Assembly (NCBI GenBank): GCA_964521305.1
Contig: CAZFQZ010000005.1
Location: forward strand, 1 to 39,875
Reading direction: 5' to 3'
Source: CAZBEJ01 sp964521305
GTDB taxonomy: Bacteria > Patescibacteriota > Microgenomatia > UBA1406 > GWC2-37-13
DNA length: 39,875 bases
In this document: positions 31,626-39,377 of the stretch, one piece after another
How positions within the stretch are numbered: the first letter of the stretch is position 1
Layout of the letters: the number at the start of each line of letters is the position of its first letter
Position numbers and translations under genes: made by a program
Notes under the pieces: generated by a model
Database searches by the model: none
Seen by the model: only the letters and a program-made list of their open reading frames with translations
What the model was told of the DNA's origin: nothing

Positions 31626-31654
31626 TTGATTCTTCCTCATTTCTCTTCTACACT
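31626..31654 (+). promoter_or_regulatory. Leaderless promoter of the SGNH hydrolase gene
   Basis: TTGATT, 17-nt spacer, TACACT, immediately after the tRNA; the -10 ends 6 nt before ATG 31661. Confidence 0.6.
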
Positions 31655-31660
31655 GGAATC

Positions 31661-32638
31661 ATGGCACTTTACTGCTATTTTGATGAAAAAAGTTCATCGT
31701 TTTTGAATGGAAAAAAATACGCCGAACCAAACCCATATGCGCTGATTATGAAAATAGAGCTGATCGTTTTCGCTATCGTAGCAGTCGGATTTTCATTCAT
31801 GTTTATACCAATGTTTTCCAATGCGCAGACCAATAAACTGGCAAATGCATCGAATAATGATGTAAAAACACCGACAACACAGTCAGCGGTATTGGGAACG
31901 GAAACACAGATTTCAGCAACCCCTGTTCCTTCTCCTACCGTACAACCGTCTCCCACTCCACAACCGCCAACTCCTACGCTGACACCAACACCGATCCCAA
32001 TAAAATCCCATGCGAAAAACGAGTATACGATTGCCGTTTACGGCGATTCAATGGAAGACACCATGGGTGAGCGACTCGAATATCTGGAACACAGCATAAA
32101 AGCGGCGTATCCCGGAGTAGAATTCCATCTCTATAACTATGGCATCGGATCGCAAAACGTTGAAGAAGGACTGGCCAGATGGGACAGCCCCCTTGATTAC
32201 AAAGACCGTCACTATCCGCCTATTGTAACGCTGAAACCGGATATTATCATTCTCGGATCTTATGCATATAATCCGTTTTCACCGTATAACAGGGACCGGC
32301 ACTGGCTGGGACTGACGCATTTAATTCAAGCAGCTCAAAAAGTCACACCAAACGTATATGTTCTTGCTGAAATTGCACCGCTCAGGAATAATTTCGGCAA
32401 AGGTCCGAACGGCGTGAACTGGGATACGCAGACCGCATTCGAGCATTCCGGGGAAATCATCGAACTCCTGGAAAACGCAATCGGATTATCAAAAACCCTG
32501 AATGTTCCTCTTATCGACGCCTATGATCCTTCAAAAGGTCATCCTAAATATACCAATCCTTCAGACGGCATTCATCCGTCCGTACAGGGACATGAGTTTA
32601 TTGCAAATATAATTACGAATACGATCCGGTTGAATTAA
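31661..32638 (+). CDS. Membrane-anchored SGNH/GDSL hydrolase
   Basis: 325 residues. An anchor helix (~32-52) is followed by a Pro/Thr-rich linker (~85-120) and an SGNH hydrolase domain: block I VYGDSMEDTMG (Ser nucleophile), block II YGIGSQN, block III position SYAYNPF, block V PSDGIHPS with the D-x-x-H catalytic pair. Such enzymes deacylate or de-acetylate lipids, glycans or peptidoglycan; here it would act outside the membrane. The promoter position supports the first ATG, giving a 30-residue cytoplasmic N-terminus; the alternative is MKIELIVFAIV at residue 30. Confidence 0.8.
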   Translation: MALYCYFDEKSSSFLNGKKYAEPNPYALIMKIELIVFAIVAVGFSFMFIPMFSNAQTNKLANASNNDVKTPTTQSAVLGTETQISATPVPSPTVQPSPTPQPPTPTLTPTPIPIKSHAKNEYTIAVYGDSMEDTMGERLEYLEHSIKAAYPGVEFHLYNYGIGSQNVEEGLARWDSPLDYKDRHYPPIVTLKPDIIILGSYAYNPFSPYNRDRHWLGLTHLIQAAQKVTPNVYVLAEIAPLRNNFGKGPNGVNWDTQTAFEHSGEIIELLENAIGLSKTLNVPLIDAYDPSKGHPKYTNPSDGIHPSVQGHEFIANIITNTIRLN

Positions 32639-32644
32639 AGAAGC

Positions 32645-33244
32645 TTACAACCCAATCTCCGAAGCAACCGCCTTCATTGAATTAAAACAAATTTCAACAA
32701 ACTGAGGAAGCGGAAGATTCAATCCTTCCGGTTTTTCACACATTTGGATATCGATACGTCTCGTACCTGCGGCAAACTTCGGTTCCTTGAATCGCTTTAA
32801 TATAGAAGATAATTTCACGTCGGCAATTTTTTTTGACGGATATACCAACGTTGTCGCGACAATCAAACCGGTAAGACTATCCGCGCAATAAATCGACCAT
32901 TCTGCCTTGTTTTGCGGCTGCCTGCCGGTTATCTCGGGGGCATGTGCCTTCACGATCACGTCTATGGTATCAGGTAAATCGATGCCGTATTTTTTCAGTG
33001 CTTCTTTGGTTTTTTTCGGGTGAGTCGGTTTATACTCGCCGACATAATCAATATCATGGATCAAACCTGCCAATAACCAGTCGTTTTTTGACGGTTCGCT
33101 CGTGTCAAGAAGGTTTTCGGATGCGAAATAATCATACAATCCGGCCATGCATGCTTCAAGCGCCAAAGAATGCAGATAGACGTTACGTTCCAGTTGCTTC
33201 TCGACCGCTTGCCTATATTGTTCCCGTTCCGGATATTCAAACAT
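32645..33244 (-). CDS. HD domain hydrolase
   Basis: 199 residues. Metal-binding HD-superfamily pattern: H25 in VYLHSLALEA, HD in LLAGLIHDIDY, then THPKKTKEAL and VKAHAPE as later ligands, with the final Asp in CADSLTGLIVA. This subfamily resembles predicted metal-dependent phosphohydrolases related to nucleotide or ppGpp turnover; the substrate is unknown. It begins 4 nt after the leuS stop, so it is the second gene of the leuS operon, and ends 6 nt from the convergent SGNH gene. Confidence 0.82.
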   Translation of the reverse strand: MFEYPEREQYRQAVEKQLERNVYLHSLALEACMAGLYDYFASENLLDTSEPSKNDWLLAGLIHDIDYVGEYKPTHPKKTKEALKKYGIDLPDTIDVIVKAHAPEITGRQPQNKAEWSIYCADSLTGLIVATTLVYPSKKIADVKLSSILKRFKEPKFAAGTRRIDIQMCEKPEGLNLPLPQFVEICFNSMKAVASEIGL

Positions 33245-33248
33245 ATTT

Positions 33249-35966
33249 TTATACCACCAAATTCAATATTTTTCCTTTGACGTAAATTATTTTATATTTT
33301 TTACCTGCCACATATTTTTTTACCTGTTCATTGCTTACGGCTCTTTCCACGACTGGTTGCTCATCGGTTTCACCGTCTCTCAAAACCAGCACGGCACGAA
33401 CCTTTCCGTTTACCTGTACCGGAATACTTACTTCCGTCCCCTTTATCTCGGACTCATCGACTTTTGGCCAGACAGACAGATGAATAGAATTCTTCTCCCC
33501 GAATATTTCATACCAGATTTCTTCCGTCATAAACGGAGCGAACGGAGCGAGAATTTGCAAGAACTTTTTCGCATCATCTTTCGACAACGTTTTATTTTCC
33601 CATTCATTGATAAACTCCATCATGGCGGCAACCGCGGTATTGAATTTCACTTCCGGAATGTCGCGGGTAACTTTTGCTATTGTTTTCTGAAGTTTTACGA
33701 AAAGTTTCGGATTTGATATATTGCCGATTTGTTTGGGATCATGAAATAATTTCCACGCGCGCGTCATGAACCGGTATGACCCCTGTAATGTTTTGGTCGA
33801 CCATGAAATTTCCTGGTCAAACGGCGCCATGAACATTTCGTAGATGCGCAATGCATCGGCACCGTATTCCTTTTGTACGTCATCGGGATTGATTACATTA
33901 CCAAATGATTTACTCATTTTTCGGTGGTCTTCTGCCAGGATCATTCCTAGGTTTCGTAACCGCATGAACGGTTCTTTGAAATTTAACAGTTTCAGGTCAT
34001 ATAACGCCTTTACCCAGAATCGTGCGTATAAAAGATGGAGTACCGCGTGTTCTGCGCCGCCGATATACCAGTTTGACGGCAACCATTGTATACCATAATT
34101 TTCCATTAACAATTTCCAATTCTCAATCGATGGAGACAGTGATGAGTCAAAAGCAATTTTTTCACTTCGAGAGTCCCGTTTCTTCGAGGGAGAGGTTCTC
34201 TGTGATAAAAATTGCGTTGACGAATCTCCATATTGGTTCCAAAAAGAAAAAGCGATGAAATACCAACACGATCCTGCCCAGTTTGGCATGGTGTCTGTTT
34301 CCCTTTTGGCAGGCTCTCCGCATTTGGGGCATTTCACATTGACCCATTCTTTTATTGATGCCAATGGCGACTCACCCGTCCCACTCGGTTCATATGATTT
34401 AACATATGGTAGTTTCACAGGTAATTGATCTTCAGGAACAGGAACCAAACCGCATTTTTTACATTCGATTATCGGAATTGGTTCACCCCAGTATCGTTGC
34501 CTTGAAAAAATCCAGTCACGCAGATGATATGTTGCCACTCTTTTTCCCCAACCTTTTTCTTCCAAATAGTTCATGATTTTTTTTATAGCTTCGTGAATTT
34601 CTATTCCATTCAAAAACTCCGAGTTGATCATAGTTCCGCTTTCTTCTTGCACCTGCTCTTTCTTCGTTATCGGACCGGTATCACCGTCTTTACCAACAAC
34701 CACACGTACTACTTCTATGCCGAATTCTTTCGCGAACTCAAAATCCCGCATGTCATGACCCGGAACACCAACGACTGCGCCTGTCCCGAATCCCATCAAA
34801 ACAAAATCCGAAATCCAAATAGGCAGTCTTTTGTTGTTTAAGTTATTAATTGCATAAAATCCCGTAAACACGCCGGTTTTTTCCCTGCCCTCCGCCTCAC
34901 GTTCCACCTCTGTTTTTGATTTTGTTTTTTCGACATACTTAGTTATTTCCTTATATGTTTTCTCGTCAACTTTGAGTTTATTATTCAAAATCTTCGTTAC
35001 GAATTCGTGTTCGGGTGCAATGACGATAAACGTTGCGCCGAAATTCGTGTCCGGCCTTGTGGTAAAACAGGTTATTTCACCTAGATATGTATTTTTTGAT
35101 GAGTCAAAAGCAATTTTTTCATGTATGGAACGCGAAGATACCTGTTTCGCGTTTTTTAAGGAGCCGATGAGTTCGGAGGGATGTTCCTCAAAACGAGAAA
35201 CACGGTATCGAGCGTTTGTGAGATCTGAAGATTGCGTTGACGAATCAATGACTTTATACGTTATATTTATTCCTTCTTTTTTCCCGATCCAATTCCGCTG
35301 CATCTCCAAAATCCCTCGCGGCCAATCCAAACCTTCCAGATCTGAGAGTAATCGATCTGCATAGCTCGTAATTTTGAAAAGCCACTGCGGTAAATCCCGT
35401 TTTTCTATTTTGTTTCCGCAGCGCTCGTGCGTACCGTTCGGCAACACCTCTTCTTCGGATAATCCGGTCTTACAAATCGGGCAGAAATTGATCGGTGCAT
35501 TCTTCTTGTATAGAAGCCCCATATTAAAGAATTGAATAAACAACCACTGGGTCCATTTGTAGTATTTCGGGTCGGTTGTCGCAAACTCCCGATCCCAGTC
35601 AAACGAAAATCCCAAAGACTGCATCTGGCGTCTGAACGTCGCAATATGATGCGGCACCATATCCATGGGATTTTTCTTCGCCTTTATCGCCGCATTTTCC
35701 GCGGGAAGGCCGAACGCATCCCACCCAATCGGATGCAAAACCGCATATTGATTCATGCGATAGAAGCGCGCAATCACATCGGTACCTGTATATACACGGA
35801 CGTGACCGACATGTAATCCTGCGCCTGACGGATACGGAAACATGGGAAATATGAACTGCTTTTTATGCTTTGCATCAGGTTGTGAAATTCTATATGTTTT
35901 GTTTTCATTCCATTTATCAGACCACTTGAATTCGAACTGTTGAGGCTGATATTGTTTGAGTGTCAT
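33249..35966 (-). CDS. leuS: Leucyl-tRNA synthetase with two in-frame insertions
   Basis: 905 residues, class Ia. HIGH-type motif GAGLHVGHVR after FPYPS, editing (CP1) domain with TTRPDTNFGATF and VGVPGHDMRDFEFA, CP zinc cysteines (CPKCGEP), KMSKS in DHRKMSKSFGNVI, and the anticodon-binding and C-terminal domains to the end. Two segments absent from normal LeuRS interrupt it: residues ~240-290 (before the CP1 strand ITCFTTRPD) and ~580-608 (before NWYIGGAEHAVLHLLYARFW). Both start DSSTQ and end EKIAFDSS. The frame is open 12 codons upstream, but the ATG at 35966 matches the family start and sits 7 nt after a TTGTCA-17-TATAAT promoter. Confidence 0.95.
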   Translation of the reverse strand: MTLKQYQPQQFEFKWSDKWNENKTYRISQPDAKHKKQFIFPMFPYPSGAGLHVGHVRVYTGTDVIARFYRMNQYAVLHPIGWDAFGLPAENAAIKAKKNPMDMVPHHIATFRRQMQSLGFSFDWDREFATTDPKYYKWTQWLFIQFFNMGLLYKKNAPINFCPICKTGLSEEEVLPNGTHERCGNKIEKRDLPQWLFKITSYADRLLSDLEGLDWPRGILEMQRNWIGKKEGINITYKVIDSSTQSSDLTNARYRVSRFEEHPSELIGSLKNAKQVSSRSIHEKIAFDSSKNTYLGEITCFTTRPDTNFGATFIVIAPEHEFVTKILNNKLKVDEKTYKEITKYVEKTKSKTEVEREAEGREKTGVFTGFYAINNLNNKRLPIWISDFVLMGFGTGAVVGVPGHDMRDFEFAKEFGIEVVRVVVGKDGDTGPITKKEQVQEESGTMINSEFLNGIEIHEAIKKIMNYLEEKGWGKRVATYHLRDWIFSRQRYWGEPIPIIECKKCGLVPVPEDQLPVKLPYVKSYEPSGTGESPLASIKEWVNVKCPKCGEPAKRETDTMPNWAGSCWYFIAFSFWNQYGDSSTQFLSQRTSPSKKRDSRSEKIAFDSSLSPSIENWKLLMENYGIQWLPSNWYIGGAEHAVLHLLYARFWVKALYDLKLLNFKEPFMRLRNLGMILAEDHRKMSKSFGNVINPDDVQKEYGADALRIYEMFMAPFDQEISWSTKTLQGSYRFMTRAWKLFHDPKQIGNISNPKLFVKLQKTIAKVTRDIPEVKFNTAVAAMMEFINEWENKTLSKDDAKKFLQILAPFAPFMTEEIWYEIFGEKNSIHLSVWPKVDESEIKGTEVSIPVQVNGKVRAVLVLRDGETDEQPVVERAVSNEQVKKYVAGKKYKIIYVKGKILNLVV
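34141..34226 (-). mobile_element. In-frame palindromic insertion in leuS, short copy (86 bp)
   Basis: Its ends, GATTCGTCAACGCAAT and (reverse complement) GATGAGTCAAAAGCAAT, are imperfect inverted repeats. The same two ends bound the 149-bp copy in this gene while the centres differ. It encodes DSSTQ..EKIAFDSS in a surface loop. The style is that of Rickettsia palindromic elements, which insert inside genes without breaking the frame. Confidence 0.6.
35098..35246 (-). mobile_element. In-frame palindromic insertion in leuS, long copy (149 bp)
   Basis: Same ends and orientation as the 86-bp copy, in the same reading frame; the length difference, 63 bp, is 21 codons. The centre contains AACGCGAA / TTCGCGTT, an 8-bp stem, and encodes a charged stretch (RYRVSRFEEHPSELIGSLKN). 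It lies at the entry to the editing domain. Confidence 0.6.
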
Positions 35967-35973
35967 GGATGAG

Positions 35974-36002
35974 ATTATACAGAGGATGCAAGAGCTTGAC
36001 AA
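35974..36002 (-). promoter_or_regulatory. Leaderless promoter of leuS
   Basis: TTGTCA, 17-nt spacer, TATAAT (preceded by TG) on the minus strand; the -10 ends 7 nt before the ATG at 35966 and rules out the longer open frame as the start. Confidence 0.75.
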
Positions 36003-36121
36003 GAAGAAAAAGCCAGATTATTCTGGAGTAGCTTCACATGCACTAAATAATCTTATAGATAGATAGGAAGGTTGCAGTAGTATAATGCTTTTATACGATC
36101 GTGGAAAATCACTATACTCAT

Positions 36122-37654
36122 TTAGCCTCTAAATTTTTTCAAAATTTTTTTTATCTCTTCTTTTTTCTTCTCATCGACATAAACCATCACCACCCCTTTA
36201 TCAAACTGACCATATAAAATCAGTGAATGAAGCGGGGCAAAAATCAATGCGGGAAGTGCCAGAAGGTCTTCTTCTCCATCAATAACTATTTTTCTGTCAC
36301 CCGTCGGGTGACTGAGGTACCTATGTATTTCTTTTTTTATGGCGAGCAATGCCTGTTTTGAGATTGTTCCCGGCTTGTTTATAATTCTTTTGGCAAGAGA
36401 TGCCGAATCTGTTACCTTAATCTCTTTCCTTCTCGATCGGTAATCAATGATTTTCAGATCGGGAACATATCCTACTTGTTCCAGCGACATGGCAATAATG
36501 TCTCCTACCGCAATCACCATTGTCGGTTTCAATTCATTAATGAATTGAATCGTTCTTTTGGCTGTTTTTTCCAGTTCGTCTTCTTTTCCCCGAATTACTT
36601 TTCCTAGAGGTTTTCGCAATTCTTTCCTCAAATAGTCCGGTAAAATACGTTTTTGTTTTTTTTCAAAGTAACCAATAACTGATAACCAATAACTCCTCCC
36701 TTCCCAATCAATCTCCCCTTTCCGGATACGTTCCGAGGATAACAAAACCTTATCATCCGCATTCACATTCGGTATCTTTATGATATGCAGCTTCGGCAGA
36801 TGATTTTTTTTCCGCATCTCATTTATTTTAATAGCTCCCGGATAGGTTTGTTTACTTACGACGATCGCCTCTATGGTTCCATCATATCTGGTTGCACCAT
36901 ATACATCACTCAAAGGGAACAAATTCGCGCGGCCTAGATATGTCTTTTCCTTCAAAAAAGCAATGACCTTTTTTTTTCTCGTATCATAATTTTCAATGAT
37001 TCCGCTTAACGGTTTGTGACGGTATAGTTTATCGGTCGCAATGCCGACGGAAACCGTTCTTCCGTACATAAATGCGGCCTGAAGCAGAACCCTGTGCCCT
37101 TTGTGAAACCGGTCGAATGTTCCACCAACTCCTATATGATCAAATCTGTATGGCATATGGGGATTGTCATACAGATATTTATTTATCAACGGTACAGTGT
37201 ACTCGGGAACACGATCAATCCAAGGTTTTTCGGCATTGATGCGTTTCCTTATCTTTACTCCTTCATACAAATGGCGTCTATAGTACGGTATTCTCAAAGC
37301 TGTATATCCCCTCTTCTCGAAAATACCATTCACCCACTCGTTGTTACCCACTGAAACATCAAATTGCCCCACTCTATCTATTGTGTGTGAAAACCATTTC
37401 TCGTCATCATAGTAGTCGTTCAATGCAACGATTTTTCTTACTCTGTCGGAAAGATTCTCCCTCACTACAATTAATTGTAGTAGGGCCTTCCTCTGTTCAA
37501 ACGTAAACGGATTGTCCGAATCATAAATATTAGCACTTCCCACGCCGATGATTACCGCATCGGCATACATGCAGATATCCTTTAATACATGCAAATGGCC
37601 GTTGTGGAATGGTTGGAAACGGCCGATAAATAATGCTTTCTTATATCTATACAT
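36122..37654 (-). CDS. Triple fusion: NMN adenylyltransferase, archaeal-type PPAT, DUF359 dephospho-CoA kinase
   Basis: 510 residues in three domains. 1-165: nucleotidyltransferase of the NadM type, GRFQPFHNGH (HxGH at 17-20) and DNPFTFEQRKALL, which joins NMN or NaMN to AMP. 172-318: archaeal-type phosphopantetheine adenylyltransferase, GGTFDRFHKGH (HxGH at 184-187), DVYGATRYDGTIEAIVVS, LLSSERIRKGEID. 338-510: DUF359, known from archaea as a GTP-dependent dephospho-CoA kinase, VIAVGDIIA, IDGEEDLLALPALIF, YGQFDKGVVMVYV. So one protein may finish both NAD (with NadE) and CoA synthesis. It is divergent from nadE over 86 bp. Start backed by TACAAT 7 nt upstream. Confidence 0.87.
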   Translation of the reverse strand: MYRYKKALFIGRFQPFHNGHLHVLKDICMYADAVIIGVGSANIYDSDNPFTFEQRKALLQLIVVRENLSDRVRKIVALNDYYDDEKWFSHTIDRVGQFDVSVGNNEWVNGIFEKRGYTALRIPYYRRHLYEGVKIRKRINAEKPWIDRVPEYTVPLINKYLYDNPHMPYRFDHIGVGGTFDRFHKGHRVLLQAAFMYGRTVSVGIATDKLYRHKPLSGIIENYDTRKKKVIAFLKEKTYLGRANLFPLSDVYGATRYDGTIEAIVVSKQTYPGAIKINEMRKKNHLPKLHIIKIPNVNADDKVLLSSERIRKGEIDWEGRSYWLSVIGYFEKKQKRILPDYLRKELRKPLGKVIRGKEDELEKTAKRTIQFINELKPTMVIAVGDIIAMSLEQVGYVPDLKIIDYRSRRKEIKVTDSASLAKRIINKPGTISKQALLAIKKEIHRYLSHPTGDRKIVIDGEEDLLALPALIFAPLHSLILYGQFDKGVVMVYVDEKKKEEIKKILKKFRG

Positions 37655-37661
37655 GATATGA

Positions 37662-37690
37662 ATTGTACTATTATGATAAGAAATAGTCTA
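37662..37690 (-). promoter_or_regulatory. Promoter of the triple fusion gene
   Basis: Weak TAGACT, 17-nt spacer, TACAAT on the minus strand; -10 ends 7 nt before the ATG. Confidence 0.45.
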
Positions 37691-37725
37691 TAATAGCCAT
37701 TAATACCTCAATGCTTTAATTTATC

Positions 37726-37731
37726 TATAAT
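37726..37731 (+). promoter_or_regulatory. -10 element of nadE
   Basis: TATAAT ending 9 nt before the nadE ATG; no good -35. Confidence 0.5.
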
Positions 37732-37740
37732 TGTAATTAT

Positions 37741-38553
37741 ATGCTGCCGTTCATCAATCCTAAAAAGGAAGTCAGGCATATTGTATCCTTCCTACAAAAT
37801 ACATTCCGGTCGCAGCATATCCGAAACGCAGTCATCGGTGTATCAGGAGGGATTGATTCTACGGTCAGCCTGTATCTGATTGCCAGAGCTCTTGGCCCTG
37901 GTTGCATCTATCCCGTACATCTTCCGTATTTCACAACCAATACCGGAGAAATCCGATCCCTCATCGGAAATCTTCATATTCCCCTGAAAAACCTGCAGAT
38001 CATGTCCGTTAGAAAACCGGTTGAGCAGATAGGAAAAACATTGAAACTGCAAACGAGAAGCTTGAAGCCGGAAAATCCAACTTCTCGTTTCCATCGCCAA
38101 GAATCAGATGTAAAAATCCGCCTCGGCAATATCATGGCGCGCGTTCGCATGATCATCCTTTTTGACCGGGCAAAAAAACGAAACGCAATGGTCTGTGGCA
38201 CGGAAAACAGAACCGAACACCTGTTGGGATATTTTACCCGCTTCGGCGATCAGGCATCGGATGTAGAACCAATCAGTCATCTGTACAAAACACAGGTGTA
38301 TCAACTGGCGGAATATCTCGATTTGCCCGAATCGATCATCAGAAAAGAACCAAGTGCCAACCTCTGGCGGGGCCAGACCGACGAAGGAGAATTTGGGTTC
38401 ACATACGAAGAGGCTGACCAGGTATTGTATTCGTATTACGAAAAAAAACTTCCATTAGAAAAAATCATTCAGGAAGGTTTCAAAAACACTCAAGTCATCG
38501 TTGAGTTCATGTTTAAAAACAGATATAAACTTTTAGCTCCTTATTATCCCTGA
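37741..38553 (+). CDS. nadE: Ammonia-dependent NAD+ synthetase
   Basis: 270 residues. N-type ATP pyrophosphatase: PP-loop SGGIDS (35-40), NIMARVRM, CGTENRTEHLLGYFTRFGD, PISHLYKTQVYQLAEYLDLP, PSANLWRGQTDEGEFGFTYEEAD, the complete NadE signature. It amidates nicotinate adenine dinucleotide to NAD+ with ATP. No glutaminase (nitrilase) domain is fused, so it uses free ammonia. It sits head to head with the NMNAT-bearing fusion gene, the preceding enzyme in the pathway. Confidence 0.95.
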   Translation: MLPFINPKKEVRHIVSFLQNTFRSQHIRNAVIGVSGGIDSTVSLYLIARALGPGCIYPVHLPYFTTNTGEIRSLIGNLHIPLKNLQIMSVRKPVEQIGKTLKLQTRSLKPENPTSRFHRQESDVKIRLGNIMARVRMIILFDRAKKRNAMVCGTENRTEHLLGYFTRFGDQASDVEPISHLYKTQVYQLAEYLDLPESIIRKEPSANLWRGQTDEGEFGFTYEEADQVLYSYYEKKLPLEKIIQEGFKNTQVIVEFMFKNRYKLLAPYYP

Positions 38554-38603
38554 TTAATCCAGTACAATAGGATGAAAGGACAGTATCTGCGGTATTATCA
38601 AGA

Positions 38604-38680
38604 GATTTTCACCAATGTTTAGCGGATTCACTCGGAGGTTATCCGTGAAAATCCGCCAACTAATCCGTGAAAATCTTTTT
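38604..38680 (+). terminator. Probable terminator between nadE and the RRM gene
   Basis: GATTTTCAC (38604-38612) is repeated inverted as GTGAAAATC at 38645-38653 and 38667-38675, the latter followed by TTTTT. GCGGATT / AATCCGC forms an inner stem. The 13-mer ATCCGTGAAAATC occurs twice at 22-bp spacing, so alternative folds exist. Confidence 0.4.
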
Positions 38681-38681
38681 G

Positions 38682-39023
38682 TTACATCTGCGGCTCGCCA
38701 CCTTGTGGCGCTCCTCCACCGTAACCTCCTCCACCATATCCTCCCCTGTTCCCGCCACCGAAATCATTTCGTGGTTTTGGAGGTCTGGCTTCGGAAACGA
38801 CCATTTTTCGGCCTTTGTAGTCCTGTCCGTTGAACATATCGATAGCCTTTTGGGCACCGGCCTCATCTTCCATTTCTACAAATCCGAATCCTTTTGATCG
38901 TCCGCTGTCCCTGAATTTGATGATCGATGCTGACGTAACATTTCCTGCTTGAGCAAAAACGTCTCGCAATTCCTCATCAGTACATTCATAGACCAAATTA
39001 CCTACGTATAGTTTTTTGTTCAT
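38682..39023 (-). CDS. RRM RNA-binding protein with Gly-rich tail
   Basis: 113 residues: one RNA recognition motif (1-80) with RNP2 LYVGNL and RNP1 RSKGFGFVEM, then a glycine-rich tail (GGGNRGGYGGGGYGGG). It is like the cold-inducible Rbp proteins of cyanobacteria and other bacteria, which bind single-stranded RNA. Unlike nearly every other gene here it has a real ribosome binding site (AAGGGGGTGAG, about 8 nt before the ATG) and a long upstream region with a stable hairpin, so post-transcriptional control is likely. Confidence 0.92.
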   Translation of the reverse strand: MNKKLYVGNLVYECTDEELRDVFAQAGNVTSASIIKFRDSGRSKGFGFVEMEDEAGAQKAIDMFNGQDYKGRKMVVSEARPPKPRNDFGGGNRGGYGGGGYGGGAPQGGEPQM

Positions 39024-39377
39024 GTAAGAAACTCACCCCCTTTTAGAAATTGTTTGCGAATAAATAATGTTTGTGAGCAATTACAATTTCTTAAATCCAC
39101 AGGTCGTTCGCTCTTTGTGACGGCGAGCGAATAGCGATGAGTCCAGTCACAAAGGAAGAACGTGGTGGATATCGCATGTATTGAATATTTAACGAAGATA
39201 ATCGTGTGAAAAAAAAGAAGTCGTAGCCGGAAATAAAACCTGTTCACTGAAAATTCAAAGCGTTGCTTTCAACTTTGCCTGCCGGAAGACAATGATTGCC
39301 TGTCCAGAGAACCAATCGAAAAACGAAACAAGTAACTTTAAAAGTATAACAGGAAATAAAACAAAGTCAAATCTTCA
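39024..39377. other. 354-bp gene-free region upstream of the RRM gene
   Basis: No gene found. It holds the RRM ribosome binding site, a long stem-loop (39097-39168) and AT-rich sequence next to the end of tyrS. Confidence 0.6.
39097..39168 (-). ncRNA. Candidate structured leader or small RNA
   Basis: CTTTGTGAC (39113-39121) pairs with GTCACAAAG (39146-39154). After a symmetric 3x3 internal loop CGTTC (39105-39109) pairs with GAACG (39158-39162), and CCAC with GTGG continues at the base. A second stem in the apical part competes (TTCGCTC / GAGCGAA). It lies ~75 nt upstream of the RRM ATG. The fold is strand-symmetric, so the strand is assumed from the neighbour. Confidence 0.4.

Noticed and set aside
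34141..35246. Inteins or introns in leuS
   Set aside because: The segments (86 and 149 bp) are far too short for inteins, lack splice-site residues, and keep the reading frame.
35967..36002. Longer LeuRS start (12 extra codons)
   Set aside because: The extra codons cover the -10 and -35 of the leuS promoter and have no counterpart in LeuRS.
35965..36066. 33-codon plus-strand frame (MDEIIQRMQELDKKKK..)
   Set aside because: It lies exactly over the leuS promoter (TTGTCA-17-TATAAT) read on the other strand and has no similarity I recognise.
39121..39160. Hammerhead ribozyme (GATGAGTCC resembles part of the core)
   Set aside because: The CUGAUGA and GAAA core elements and the third stem are not present.
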